Shown: positions 36,390 through 45,727, counted from the first letter of the stretch. The stretch is 64,000 bases of DNA from an uncultured Bacteroidales bacterium (GCA_902771935.1 CACXYM010000005.1:1-64000); one strand, 5' to 3'. The notes: a model not told the origin generated them from the letters alone. Made by a program: numbers and translations.

Positions 36390-36460
36390 GCAAAAGTACA
36401 ACTTTTTATTTAAATACACAAATTTTATTTGCATATTTGTGATTTTTATTGTATCTTTGC
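36390..36460. promoter_or_regulatory. Divergent promoters of queF and the beta-CASP nuclease gene
   Basis: Minus strand TTTG (plus CAAA 36419-36422), 20 bases, TACTTTTGC (plus 36390-36398) for queF. Plus strand TTTG 36428-36431, 20 bases, TATCTTTGC 36452-36460 for the nuclease gene. Confidence 0.85.
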
Positions 36461-36482
36461 GCACTTTTAATCTAATATCGCT

Positions 36483-37892
36483 ATGACTATCCAGTTTTTA
36501 GGCGCTGCGGAAGAAGTAACAGGCAGCAAGCACTTGATTACCACTGACTTCGGAAAAAAGATTCTTTTAGATTGTGGTATGTACCAAGGAAAAGGTATGG
36601 AGACGGATTCTGATAACCGTAATCTTGGTTTTGAACCGAAAGACATTGACTTCATTCTGCTTTCTCATGCGCATATCGACCATTCAGGACTCATTCCGTA
36701 CGTATATAAATTGGGTTTTCGCGGGGAGGTGGTGTGCACGCCTGCTACGCGCGATTTGTGCGCCATTATGTTGCAAGATACAGCCTTTATTCAAGCGCAG
36801 GATGTGAAATGGTATAATAAGAAGATGGACCGCAAACACTTACCTAAAGTACAGCCTTTATACGATTTATCAGATGCGGAACGATGTATGAACCGGTTTG
36901 TTACGGTTAGTTATGAACATCGATTTAGACTGACCGACGATGCTTTTGTAACTTTCACAAATTCTGGGCACATGCTTGGTTCCGCCATAGTAACGCTTGA
37001 GTTGCGCAAAAAGGATGGATCTTGGATTAATATAGCCTATACGGGCGATATCGGCCGTGCGCAAAGTCACATACTTTGTTCCCCGCAACCATTCCCCCAA
37101 TGTGATTACCTTATTTGCGAATCCACATACGGTAATAGATTACACGATGATGCTATGGCTTCGGAGGAACAACTGCTTGGAGTCGTAGAAGATACCTGTG
37201 TGTATAAAAAAGGTAAATTGCTTATTCCCTCATTCTCTGTAGGTCGGACACAAGAGATTGTTTATGTACTCAATAAGCTTTATCATGAAGAGAGACTTCC
37301 TAATATCAAGTGTTTTGTAGATTCGCCGTTGGCTGTTAATGCCACACATATCTTCCGTATGTACGCGGACGAGTTGAACCAAGATGTGCGCGATACACTC
37401 CGTTTTGACCCAGATCCATTTGGCTTTAATACTCTTAAATACATAACAGATGTTAATCAGTCCAAGGCACTCAATAATTTGGACGAACCATGTATTATTA
37501 TTTCCGCTTCTGGCATGTTGGAGGCTGGACGAATCAAGCATCATGTAGCAAATCACATATCTGAAGAGTCAACAACAATACTGATTGTCGGTTACTGTAC
37601 CCCTACTTCTCTTGGTGCGCGCATTCAGGAACCTAACCTTAAGTGGATTTCTATCTTTGGTTTCGACCGCCGCATCAAGGCGCAGATAACTAAAATAGAA
37701 GGATTTTCAGGACATGGTGACTACAAAGAGATGATAGATTATCTCATAAAATCACTCGAAACGAACCGAGTTCGCCGCACCTTTTTGGTGCATGGTGAGC
37801 CCGATGCACAAGCAGAGTATAAGGACCATCTCTATGAGGCTGGTTTTATGAATATTGACATTCCGCATAAGGGGCAAATCACAGAAATATAG
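36483..37892 (+). CDS. Metallo-beta-lactamase fold RNA nuclease, beta-CASP family
   Basis: A 469-residue protein of the YSH1/CPSF-73-like group. MBL metal motif SHAHIDHSG at about residues 60-68, further ligands in TNSGHMLGSA and AYTGDIG, beta-CASP segment with SASGMLEAGRIKHH and a terminal VHGEPDA. Bacterial members act as endo- and/or exonucleases on RNA. The lineage-specific role is unknown. Single-gene unit facing away from the queuosine operon. Confidence 0.88.
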   Translation: MTIQFLGAAEEVTGSKHLITTDFGKKILLDCGMYQGKGMETDSDNRNLGFEPKDIDFILLSHAHIDHSGLIPYVYKLGFRGEVVCTPATRDLCAIMLQDTAFIQAQDVKWYNKKMDRKHLPKVQPLYDLSDAERCMNRFVTVSYEHRFRLTDDAFVTFTNSGHMLGSAIVTLELRKKDGSWINIAYTGDIGRAQSHILCSPQPFPQCDYLICESTYGNRLHDDAMASEEQLLGVVEDTCVYKKGKLLIPSFSVGRTQEIVYVLNKLYHEERLPNIKCFVDSPLAVNATHIFRMYADELNQDVRDTLRFDPDPFGFNTLKYITDVNQSKALNNLDEPCIIISASGMLEAGRIKHHVANHISEESTTILIVGYCTPTSLGARIQEPNLKWISIFGFDRRIKAQITKIEGFSGHGDYKEMIDYLIKSLETNRVRRTFLVHGEPDAQAEYKDHLYEAGFMNIDIPHKGQITEI

Positions 37893-37930
37893 TCCATAAA
37901 ACTAAAAAATACACTTTTTTTGCAAAAAAA

Positions 37931-37963
37931 TTTGTGTATATGAAAAAATAGCAGTACCTTTGC
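37931..37963 (+). promoter_or_regulatory. Promoter of tRNA-Pro(TGG)
   Basis: TTTG 37931-37934, 20 bases, TACCTTTGC 37955-37963, with AAAAAATAGCAG before it. The tRNA starts 9 bases later. Confidence 0.85.
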
Positions 37964-37972
37964 GCGCTTTTT

Positions 37973-38047
37973 CGGGTAGTAGTTCAGCCCGGTTAGAATG
38001 CCTGCTTTGGGAGCAGGAGGTCGTGAGTTCGAATCTCGCCTACCCGA
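37973..38047 (+). tRNA. tRNA-Pro (anticodon TGG)
   Basis: A 75-base cloverleaf: acceptor CGGGTAG/CTACCCG, D arm GTTC-AGCCCGGTTA-GAAT, anticodon stem CCTGC/GCAGG with loop TTTGGGA, T arm GTGAG-TTCGAAT-CTCGC, discriminator A, no CCA. Confidence 0.97.
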
Positions 38048-38054
38048 CTGAAAT

Positions 38055-38087
38055 GAAAAAACCACTTGAGCAATCAAGTGGTTTTTT
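38055..38087. terminator. Bidirectional terminator between convergent tRNA genes
   Basis: AACCACTTGA (38060-38069), loop GCAA, TCAAGTGGTT (38074-38083): a perfect 10-bp stem with T runs on both strands (TTTTTT after it on plus; the A run at 38055-38061 gives T on minus). It serves tRNA-Pro(TGG) and tRNA-Met from opposite sides. Confidence 0.92.
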
Positions 38088-38100
38088 GTGTTTTTTAGTG

Positions 38101-38174
38101 TAGCGGGGCCCGGGATTGAACCGGGGACCTCATGATTATGAATCATGCGCTCTAACCAGCTGAGCTACCCCGCC
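38101..38174 (-). tRNA. Elongator tRNA-Met (anticodon CAT)
   Basis: A 74-base cloverleaf on the minus strand: acceptor GGCGGGG/CCCCGCT with a G1-U72 wobble, D arm GCTC-AGCTGGTTA-GAGC, anticodon stem CATGA/TCATG with loop TTCATAA, T arm CCCGG-TTCAATC-CCGGG, discriminator A. The anticodon stem resembles elongator Met rather than the lysidine-modified Ile tRNA, but a CAT anticodon alone cannot exclude tRNA-Ile2. Confidence 0.9.
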
Positions 38175-38189
38175 ATCAGGAAAGCGGCT

Positions 38190-38221
38190 GCAAAAGTACT
38201 GCTTTTTTTTGAACTGACAAA
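38190..38221 (-). promoter_or_regulatory. Promoter of tRNA-Met
   Basis: Minus strand TTTG (plus CAAA 38218-38221), 19 bases, TACTTTTGC (plus 38190-38198), preceded by AAAAAAAAGCAG. It lies after the end of caxA. Confidence 0.8.
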
Positions 38222-38271
38222 ATATTTTCGCATAAAAATGCAATTTTGCATGAATTTTATGCTGAATAACG

Positions 38272-39276
38272 CTATACGGACATTAACCGATAGGTCAAAT
38301 AACCGGAATAGACAACTAACAAAAGGATACCTCCCCAACGTGTGACTTTGCGGTCATGGTTGGCCTTAATAACCAGCCATGTGATTACACCTCCAAGTGC
38401 TGCCATGCATGCGTCAACCTCAATCCCCTCGTACGCTGGCAAAGGGTTAATAAGTGCACTCGTACCAAGCACAAAGAATACATTGAAAATATTACTGCCG
38501 AACACATTTCCTACTGCAATATCTGCATTGTGCTTATAGGCTGCTATAACAGATGTCGCTAGTTCAGGCAATGACGTGCCAAGAGCAACAACGGTTAACC
38601 CAATAATAGCCTCAGATACTCCTAACCTCATAGCGATATTGACTGCACTCTTGACAATCAGTTCGCCGCCTATCACCAATCCTGCTAAACCAATTAGTAT
38701 TAAAACTATCGATTTCATCAGAGAAATCTGTTTGATTTCCACTTCATCTACGTTTGGGTCATCAGGATTATGTTTAGCATGAACAAAAGTGTTTATCAAG
38801 AAATAAATAAATATAAGGAGTAGGACAATACCGCCAATGTAATCAATACCTTTTTCTTCACTATTAATAAGTGGTCTAAGAAAAATACATGCCACAACAA
38901 GGCCTCCGGCGAGAATTGACATGGGAATATCAAAATTACGCGTACGTGCTTGGGTGGCAATAGGATAGATGGCTGCTGTAAGACCTAGGATGACAAAGGT
39001 ATTAATAATATTAGAACCGAGGATATTAGTGATTGCTAAATCTGTCGAACCATGTGCTACGGAAATCATATTGACTACAAACTCAGGCATTGACGTGCCA
39101 AAAGCAACTACCGTCAGACCGATAACAAGATCCGATATGCCAAATCGTTTCGCGACGGCAGAAGCACCATCCACAAGCCAATCTGCTCCCTTAATAAGCC
39201 CGATGAAACCGAGAATAATGAGTATTACTCCGACCCATATACTAACATTTAACCATACATCTAAGAATCCGAACAT
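38272..39276 (-). CDS. Calcium/sodium antiporter (CaCA family, YrbG type)
   Basis: A 334-residue inner-membrane exchanger with two inverted halves of about five TM segments each. The alpha-repeat motifs are visible twice: LTVVAFGTSMPEFVVNM with NILGSNIINT in the first half, and LTVVALGTSLPELATSV with NVFGSNIFNV in the second. An acidic, charged loop (DDPNVDEVEIKQ) lies between the halves. It follows ychF by 17 bases and has no promoter of its own, so ychF and this gene likely form an operon. Confidence 0.93.
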   Translation of the reverse strand: MFGFLDVWLNVSIWVGVILIILGFIGLIKGADWLVDGASAVAKRFGISDLVIGLTVVAFGTSMPEFVVNMISVAHGSTDLAITNILGSNIINTFVILGLTAAIYPIATQARTRNFDIPMSILAGGLVVACIFLRPLINSEEKGIDYIGGIVLLLIFIYFLINTFVHAKHNPDDPNVDEVEIKQISLMKSIVLILIGLAGLVIGGELIVKSAVNIAMRLGVSEAIIGLTVVALGTSLPELATSVIAAYKHNADIAVGNVFGSNIFNVFFVLGTSALINPLPAYEGIEVDACMAALGGVITWLVIKANHDRKVTRWGGILLLVVYSGYLTYRLMSV

Positions 39277-39293
39277 AAAACTTTAATTATTAA

Positions 39294-40400
39294 TTAAACA
39301 TTAAATAGGAAGTGCATTATATCTCCATCTTGAACGACGTAGTCTTTTCCTTCTATACCTAATTTGCCTGCGGCACGGCATGCAGCTTCACCTCCTAATG
39401 CAATGAAATCTTCGTATTTAATTACTTCTGCCCGAATAAATCCGCGCTCAAAATCAGTATGGATAACTCCCGCGCACTGAGGCGCTTTAGCTCCCGCTTT
39501 GAAAGTCCAAGCACGTACTTCGTCGGAACCTGCTGTGAGAAAAGTGCGGAGGTTAAGTAATGCATAGGCAGATTTAATAAGGCGGTTGACGCCGGACTCT
39601 TTTAGACCGATTTCTTCTAAAAACATCTGACGTTCTTCATAAGTCTCAAGTTCTGCTATCTCGCTTTCTATCTTGGCAGCAATAACTAGCACTTGGGCAT
39701 TCTCATCCTTTACAGCTTCTCGCACTTGTTCCACGTACTTATTACCATTAACAGCTGACGCTTCATCTACATTGCACACATACATAACGGGTTTATTTGT
39801 AAGCAAGAACATCTCTTTAGCGGCCGATTCTTCCTCTTTGTTAATAAGTTCCACTGTACGGGCGGAACGACCTTGCGATAATGCTTCACGATATTTGAGA
39901 AGAACGTCCAAAGCCAGTTTAGCCTGTTTATCACCACCTGCTTTAGCCTGTTTTTCCGTCTTAGCAATACGTGATTCAACCGTCTCAAGGTCCTTGAGTT
40001 GCAGTTCGGCATCAATAATTTCTTTATCGCGTACTGGATCCACAGTTCCGTCTACATGTACAACATTTTCGTCATCAAAACAACGTAGTACATGGATAAT
40101 GGCATCTGTCTCGCGGATGTTAGCTAAAAACTTGTTGCCTAGTCCTTCACCCTTGCTCGCGCCCTTAACCAATCCTGCAATATCTACGATTTCAACGGTG
40201 GTTGGAATGATTCCACGTTCTGGATGACAAAGTTCGCCGAGTTTAATAAGACGTTCGTCAGGAACCGTGATAACACCTACATTGGGTTCAATCGTGCAAA
40301 ACGGAAAATTTGCCGATTGTGCCTTAGCGTTGGAAAGGCAATTAAAGAGAGTTGATTTGCCGACATTGGGCAAGCCTACTATTCCACATTGAAGTGACAT
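39294..40400 (-). CDS. ychF: Ribosome-associated ATPase YchF
   Basis: A 368-residue Obg-family P-loop protein that prefers ATP. GIVGLPNVGKSTLFNCL (residues 6-22) is the P-loop, with FPFCTIEPNVG as switch I, DIAGLVKGASKGEGLGN as G3 region and the altered G4 motif. A coiled-coil insertion (about 130-210) and the TGS-like C-terminal domain (AWTFKAGAKAPQCAGVIHTDFE in part, then VQDGDIMHFLFNV) follow. It has a strong A-tract promoter of the type used by the tRNA genes. Confidence 0.96.
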   Translation of the reverse strand: MSLQCGIVGLPNVGKSTLFNCLSNAKAQSANFPFCTIEPNVGVITVPDERLIKLGELCHPERGIIPTTVEIVDIAGLVKGASKGEGLGNKFLANIRETDAIIHVLRCFDDENVVHVDGTVDPVRDKEIIDAELQLKDLETVESRIAKTEKQAKAGGDKQAKLALDVLLKYREALSQGRSARTVELINKEEESAAKEMFLLTNKPVMYVCNVDEASAVNGNKYVEQVREAVKDENAQVLVIAAKIESEIAELETYEERQMFLEEIGLKESGVNRLIKSAYALLNLRTFLTAGSDEVRAWTFKAGAKAPQCAGVIHTDFERGFIRAEVIKYEDFIALGGEAACRAAGKLGIEGKDYVVQDGDIMHFLFNV

Positions 40401-40424
40401 GTCATTTTTTGATTAAAATTGCGT

Positions 40425-40493
40425 GCAAAAGTACTGCTTTTTGTTGATATATGCAAATAAATTTGCGTAATTGATTTTTTTATATTAATTTCG
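40425..40493. promoter_or_regulatory. Divergent promoters of ychF and comF
   Basis: Minus strand TTTG (plus CAAA 40454-40457), 20 bases, TACTTTTGC (plus 40425-40433) for ychF. Plus strand TTTG 40462-40465, 20 bases, TAATTTCG 40486-40493 for comF; this -7 box deviates by one base. Confidence 0.75.
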
Positions 40494-40497
40494 CGGC

Positions 40498-41181
40498 ATG
40501 AAAGTAAGCATGAAAGACTTGTTTTTTCCTCGTTGTTGTCCACTATGCGGTCACGTGGTGGAGGATAATGCTGTTTTTTGTGAAGATTGTATTCGGAATT
40601 TGCCGCGTACTGAACAAGCATTTCTTCGTTCGAATATGACCGAAGCATTGTTTGCTCACGAGGATAAGTTCATACGTGGTGCAGCATTTTTATTTTTTGA
40701 GAAGGAGGCCCCAATACAAGGTACGCTCCACAAAATGAAGTACGGATTGTTTGCCGATCCATATATTGGATATGCTTTGGCATGTGAAGCTGCTGCTGAG
40801 TTTATGCAATCGGATTTCTTCGATGGAATCGACGTTTTATTGCCCGTTCCGCTTCATCCAAAAAGATTACGAGAACGTGGATTTAACCAAGCCGAATGGA
40901 TATGCATGGGATTGAGCGAAGTAACGGGCATCCCCATGGATACCACTCATTTGATTCGTGTACTTAATAATGCCCATCAGGCGCAAACCGCAGGCATAAA
41001 ACGTACGGAGAACGTGAAGAATATTTTTGCCGTAACTCATCCGGAAGAATTGTATAAAAAGCATGTGCTATTGGTGGACGATATTATTACTACGGGAGCG
41101 ACACTCCAGGCATGCATGAAAGTACTGAGTCCGATTAGAAAATGTTATTTTTCTGTCTTTGGAATAGGAAAAACACGATAA
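40498..41181 (+). CDS. comF: ComF family phosphoribosyltransferase-like protein
   Basis: A 227-residue protein with an N-terminal zinc-ribbon (CCPLCGHVVEDNAVFCEDC) and a C-terminal PRTase fold with the PRPP-binding loop VLLVDDIITTGATL. Between them lie LLPVPLHPKRLRERGFNQAE and NAHQAQTAGIKRTENVKNIF, all ComF signatures. The family is needed for DNA uptake in naturally competent species; its chemical role is unsettled. An ATG at 40510 is an alternative start, favoured by the very short distance from the -7 box. Confidence 0.92.
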   Translation: MKVSMKDLFFPRCCPLCGHVVEDNAVFCEDCIRNLPRTEQAFLRSNMTEALFAHEDKFIRGAAFLFFEKEAPIQGTLHKMKYGLFADPYIGYALACEAAAEFMQSDFFDGIDVLLPVPLHPKRLRERGFNQAEWICMGLSEVTGIPMDTTHLIRVLNNAHQAQTAGIKRTENVKNIFAVTHPEELYKKHVLLVDDIITTGATLQACMKVLSPIRKCYFSVFGIGKTR

Positions 41182-41194
41182 ATGAGCACTTTTT

Positions 41195-41227
41195 TTTGTG
41201 TATGTCCTTTTAAATGCGTATTTTTGC
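41195..41227 (+). promoter_or_regulatory. Promoter of nadB
   Basis: TTTG 41195-41198, 20 bases, TATTTTTGC 41219-41227, about 30 bases before the nadB start. Confidence 0.8.
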
Positions 41228-41256
41228 AAACTGTTATATAAAAAACACCATTATTT

Positions 41257-42858
41257 ATGGTTAAGCATTATGATTTTCTCATTATTGGCGGCGGCGTTGC
41301 CGGTATGAGCTTTGCGCTTAAAGTAGCGCGCACCCAAAAGTACAAAATTGCCTTGTGCTGCAAGACCACTTTAGATGAGGCCAATACAGCTAAGGCGCAA
41401 GGCGGTATAGCATCTGTGACCAACCTCTTGGTTGATGATTTTGACAAACATATCCACGATACTATGGTTGCTGGAGACTGGTTGAGTGATAGGGCTGCTG
41501 TTGAGCAAGTGGTGCGTAATGCACCCGATGGAATCGAGGAATTATTGCAATGGGGAGTGAATTTCGATAAGACAGAGGATGGCCAATTTGATTTACATCG
41601 TGAAGGAGGTCACTCCGAGTTCCGCATTCTTCACCATGCTGACGATACGGGTGCCGAAATTCAGCGAGGTTTGATGGCCGCCGTGCGCAATAATCCCTAT
41701 ATCGAAGTATTAGAGAATCATTTTGCAGTTGAAATCATCACTCAACATCATTTAGGTGTTCGCGTTACACGTCGTACACCGGATATTGAGTGCTATGGTG
41801 CATATATCCTTAATCCAGAGACTGAAAAAATTGACACATATTTGAGTCGCGTTACCCTTATGGCTACCGGTGGAACAGGAGCTATTTATGCTACAACCAC
41901 TAATCCGAATATTGCTACTGGTGATGGTATAGCGATGGTATATAGAGCGAAAGGTATAGTGAAAGATATGGAGTTTGTACAGTTCCATCCGACAGCGTTG
42001 TTCCATCCGGGTGAGACACATCCTGCTTATTTAATCACTGAAGCAATGCGTGGTTATGGAGGTATTTTGCGTCTGCCGAATGGAGAGGAGTTTATGCAAA
42101 AATATGATCCGCGCTTAAGTTTGGCACCGCGTGATATTGTCGCTCGCGCGATTGACAATGAAATGAAGATACATGGTCTTGACCATGTTTGCTTGGATGT
42201 AACCCATAAAGACCCTGAAGAAACGAAGCACCATTTCCCAAATATTTACGCCAAATGCCTTAGTATCGGTATTGATATCACAAAGGAGTATATCCCTGTT
42301 GCTCCTTGCGCGCATTATATGTGTGGAGGTATTAAAGTCAATTTGGACGGACAGTCAACTATTAATCGTTTGTATGCTGTAGGCGAATGCTCATGCACTG
42401 GCTTGCACGGAGGTAACAGATTGGCTTCCAATTCACTTATTGAGGCAGTTGTGTATGCTGATGCTGCGGCTAAACATGCGCTCAGTGTCATCGAAAATTA
42501 CGATTTCAACGAGCAAGTGCCTGAATGGAATGACGAGGGAACAATGTCTAACGAAGAGAAAGTGCTTATTTCGCAAGATATGAAGGAGGTGGGACAGATT
42601 ATGTCAACATATGTAGGTATTGTACGCAGTAATTTGCGTTTACGTCGCGCTTGGGAACGTCTTGACTTGATTTATGAGGAGACGGAAGACTTATTCAAGC
42701 GTGTAAAAGCCACTCGTGAGATTTGTGAACTGCGAAATATGATTAATGTGGGATATCTCATTACGCGGCAAGCTTTGGAACGCAAGGAAAGTCGCGGTTT
42801 GCATTTCAATATCGATTATCCAAAGGATCCCTCATTGAATACGCAGGAAGTTTGGTAG
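41257..42858 (+). CDS. nadB: L-aspartate oxidase
   Basis: A 533-residue FAD enzyme, first step of de novo NAD synthesis, making iminoaspartate. The FAD-binding GGGVAGMSFAL is at residues 10-20; AKAQGGIASV, HREGGHSEFRILHH, a GTGAIYATTTNPNIATGDG stretch and PVAPCAHYMCGGIKV with GLHGGNRLASNSL are the fumarate-reductase/NadB signatures. Single-gene unit; its stop lies one base from the stop of convergent dusB. nadA and nadC are not in the window. Confidence 0.94.
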   Translation: MVKHYDFLIIGGGVAGMSFALKVARTQKYKIALCCKTTLDEANTAKAQGGIASVTNLLVDDFDKHIHDTMVAGDWLSDRAAVEQVVRNAPDGIEELLQWGVNFDKTEDGQFDLHREGGHSEFRILHHADDTGAEIQRGLMAAVRNNPYIEVLENHFAVEIITQHHLGVRVTRRTPDIECYGAYILNPETEKIDTYLSRVTLMATGGTGAIYATTTNPNIATGDGIAMVYRAKGIVKDMEFVQFHPTALFHPGETHPAYLITEAMRGYGGILRLPNGEEFMQKYDPRLSLAPRDIVARAIDNEMKIHGLDHVCLDVTHKDPEETKHHFPNIYAKCLSIGIDITKEYIPVAPCAHYMCGGIKVNLDGQSTINRLYAVGECSCTGLHGGNRLASNSLIEAVVYADAAAKHALSVIENYDFNEQVPEWNDEGTMSNEEKVLISQDMKEVGQIMSTYVGIVRSNLRLRRAWERLDLIYEETEDLFKRVKATREICELRNMINVGYLITRQALERKESRGLHFNIDYPKDPSLNTQEVW

Positions 42859-42859
42859 A

Positions 42860-43822
42860 TTACCCCCATTTTTGGACAATCTCGTCCATAATGGAGAATA
42901 CTTCTTCTTTGGTGTCAGCACGAAGGAGTGCTATTCGTGTTTGCTTGAAGTCATATAAACCTTTGAAAACTGGTGAGTTCGCAAAATGTCTGCGCGAGTG
43001 CACTATACCCTTGCGTTCGTCGCCAATCCATTCGATACTGCGTTCTACATGCTCTTTGAGAATATCTACGCACCAAGCCATCGAACGTTTGGGTACCAAC
43101 TCGCCTGTTGTCAAATAGTGTTTCATATCTTCAAAAATCCATGGACAACCGAACGTAGCGCGACCTACCATAATGGCATCCACCCCATAACAATCAAAGC
43201 ATTCTTTGGCTCGTTGGGGAGTGGTGATATCACCATTACCAATAATAGGAATATGCATACGTGGATTGTTCTTCACTTCGCCGATTAAACTCCAATCTGC
43301 TTCACCGGTATACATTTGTGCTCGGGTGCGGCCATGAATAGCGAGTTCTTGAATACCGCAATCTTGTAAGGCTTCAGCTAGTGCAACGATAATTTTTTGC
43401 TCATCATTCCATCCCAAGCGTGTCTTGGCGGTAACAGGTGTATGGACTGCGCTCACAACGGCTTTCGTTATTTCGAGCATCTTAGGCACGTCGCGTAATA
43501 ATCCGGCACCTGCACCTTTTCCGGCTACTTTCTTTACAGGGCATCCGAAATTTATGTCAATATAATCAGGTTTGGCTTGTTCTACTATTTGAGCTGCTTC
43601 AGCCATAGATGCGGCATCCTTACCGTATATCTGTATGGCTACAGGGCGTTCAACATCAGAGATTTGCAGCTTGCGGGTAGTAGAAGCAACATCGCGCACT
43701 AATGCATCAGCGTTGACAAACTCTGTGTATACACGATCCGCACCGAAACGCTTGCAAAGCATTCGGAAGGCAGGATCGGTCACATCCTCCATCGGCGCAA
43801 GATAGAGAGGGTAGGTGCGCAT
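42860..43822 (-). CDS. dusB: tRNA-dihydrouridine synthase (DusB type)
   Basis: A 320-residue FMN enzyme reducing uridines in tRNA D loops. APMEDVTDPAFRMLCKRFGA at the start, DINFGCPVKKVAGKGAGAGL (catalytic Cys in GCPV) at about residues 94-113, then KTRLGW, IHGRTRAQMY and IIGNGDI, GVDAIMVGRATFGCPW. All are Dus signatures. It begins 4 bases after pgpH and is the last gene of the gldD operon. Confidence 0.95.
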   Translation of the reverse strand: MRTYPLYLAPMEDVTDPAFRMLCKRFGADRVYTEFVNADALVRDVASTTRKLQISDVERPVAIQIYGKDAASMAEAAQIVEQAKPDYIDINFGCPVKKVAGKGAGAGLLRDVPKMLEITKAVVSAVHTPVTAKTRLGWNDEQKIIVALAEALQDCGIQELAIHGRTRAQMYTGEADWSLIGEVKNNPRMHIPIIGNGDITTPQRAKECFDCYGVDAIMVGRATFGCPWIFEDMKHYLTTGELVPKRSMAWCVDILKEHVERSIEWIGDERKGIVHSRRHFANSPVFKGLYDFKQTRIALLRADTKEEVFSIMDEIVQKWG

Positions 43823-43825
43823 AAG

Positions 43826-45715
43826 TTATGCTTTCTTGATAGAAGGATATTTAATACGGTGATGGTTGATTGCTAATAAGCGCTCTTTGAACACTTGACG
43901 GATATCTTCTACATCTTTGAATGACAAAGGAGTCTCAGCGAATTGGCCCTCTTGAATCTGTTGCTCAATCATATCATCCACCATCGCATAGACACTATTT
44001 TCTGTGTATTCTTTCAAACTGCGCGAACGTGCTTCCACCGCGTCAGCCATCATCAATATTGCTGTTTCCTTGCTGTTCGGTTTGGGACCGGGATAACGAA
44101 ATAATTCAGGATTGACTTGCTCTTTTCCTTTGGAATTATTAACAGCAGTATTGTAGAAATACCTTGTTAAGGATGTGCCGTGATGGGTGGTAATGAAACT
44201 AATTAATATCTCTGGCAATCGATGTTGACGGGCAATGCGTACCCCATCTTCCACATGTGCAATGACGACCTTGGCTGCCTCTTCAGGACTCATATCCAAG
44301 AGCGGATTCTGCCCTTCCGGTTGATTCTCCGTAAAGTATTCTGGATGAGCCAATTTGCCTATGTCATGGTAGAGAGCCCCGGTGCGAACTAAGAGTGATT
44401 TTGCACCGATACGCTTAGCGGCTTCCATAGCCAATGTGCTCACTTGCATCGAGTGTTGAAAACTTCCCGGAGCTTTTTGAGCGAACTCTAACAAAAGCGA
44501 AGAGTTAATATCCGTTAATTCCACTAACGTAATAGAACTAAGAAGCTTGAAACCTTTCTCAAATAGATAAATCAAACCATACGCACAGATGATAAGGATA
44601 GTGTTGATGCCGAAATAGAGATAGTTCCATGCATCAATACTACGCCATTCACCCGTGGTACTCAATACATAGGCAGTGTATGTGGCTGCGTACGTCAGTA
44701 AAATTAAACCGGCTGTTTGGGCCAATTGTGCGCGTTTAGTCATATCCTTCAATCCGGCTACAGCCACAATTCCTATGGCAATCTGTACCACCATAAACTC
44801 ACCAATATTACCAACGGCGGGTGCAGCTAACAACAGCGTCATCAGATGCAGGAAAAATGCTGTACGAGAGTCGTAGAAAACACGTGTGATAATAGGCACC
44901 CAAGCAAAAGGAACTATATAGATACTTAGGGAAGTATATCGCATCAAAGCGCAGGCTAAGACAAGAATTAAACCCGACAAAATAGCGAAGAAAAGCATCG
45001 TCCTTTGTTGTTTTAAGAACTCCGGGCGAAATATGTATAAATAGACGCCAAATAGCAAAATGAATAGTATGGCCAATAATGCTTCTCCAGCAATGGACCA
45101 AGCCGATTGCTTTTTGGTTTGTTGCTCTGCGTAAGCTATCTTGAGTGACTGCAGTAACATTGCCGTTTCTTCTGTAACAATATCACCGCGGTCCACTATT
45201 TTTTCGCCGGCTTGAACGATGCCTCTCGTCAGTGAAATACCGCTTAATAAAGATGCACGCATCTGGTTGGTCATAGCCGTATCGCGTACCAAATTAGGTG
45301 TGAAGTCTTTCTCAAATGCCACATAGGCGGATTTGGGCGTATAAACATCTTTTAGCGGGTAAAGTGTTGCCACTTTATTGTCTACCACCGATATATGCTC
45401 CACTCCTTCTTTTACTAACACTTCACGTTCGCTTAAAGACAAAACTAATGGTGTTTGAGGTTCTCCGTTAACATAAGTGTAAATAGGTGAAAAATCACGC
45501 AACACTTCAATCTGCTCCTTATTGAGTTGTGCGTCCGACTTGTATATGGGAAAGTCGAATTCAGCCACAAGACGATCGTATGACCAAGGGCGGCCTACTT
45601 CGTACCGATATGGGAAAGACCTATCGTAACGAGGGTAGAGGTACACCGTCACAGCGGCCAATAGAACATAGGCTAAAATATTGACTACGTTTTTCGTAAA
45701 AGACTTAATTTTCAT
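43826..45715 (-). CDS. 7TM-HD phosphodiesterase, PgpH type
   Basis: A 629-residue inner-membrane protein. It has an N-terminal TM, an extracytoplasmic domain (about residues 40-200), about seven TM segments (about 205-390) and a cytoplasmic HD hydrolase domain with GALYHDIGKLAHPEYF and a later ITTHHGTSLTRYFY. The architecture matches PgpH/YqfF, which hydrolyses cyclic di-AMP in Firmicutes and Listeria. The same role here is inferred. It stands between tadA and dusB, all on the minus strand with short spacers. Confidence 0.88.
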   Translation of the reverse strand: MKIKSFTKNVVNILAYVLLAAVTVYLYPRYDRSFPYRYEVGRPWSYDRLVAEFDFPIYKSDAQLNKEQIEVLRDFSPIYTYVNGEPQTPLVLSLSEREVLVKEGVEHISVVDNKVATLYPLKDVYTPKSAYVAFEKDFTPNLVRDTAMTNQMRASLLSGISLTRGIVQAGEKIVDRGDIVTEETAMLLQSLKIAYAEQQTKKQSAWSIAGEALLAILFILLFGVYLYIFRPEFLKQQRTMLFFAILSGLILVLACALMRYTSLSIYIVPFAWVPIITRVFYDSRTAFFLHLMTLLLAAPAVGNIGEFMVVQIAIGIVAVAGLKDMTKRAQLAQTAGLILLTYAATYTAYVLSTTGEWRSIDAWNYLYFGINTILIICAYGLIYLFEKGFKLLSSITLVELTDINSSLLLEFAQKAPGSFQHSMQVSTLAMEAAKRIGAKSLLVRTGALYHDIGKLAHPEYFTENQPEGQNPLLDMSPEEAAKVVIAHVEDGVRIARQHRLPEILISFITTHHGTSLTRYFYNTAVNNSKGKEQVNPELFRYPGPKPNSKETAILMMADAVEARSRSLKEYTENSVYAMVDDMIEQQIQEGQFAETPLSFKDVEDIRQVFKERLLAINHHRIKYPSIKKA

Positions 45716-45727
45716 ATTTTGTCATTT

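Noticed and set aside
38145-38345. 66-codon frame crossing tRNA-Met
   Set aside because: Runs through a tRNA gene on the other strand and its promoter; no coding features.
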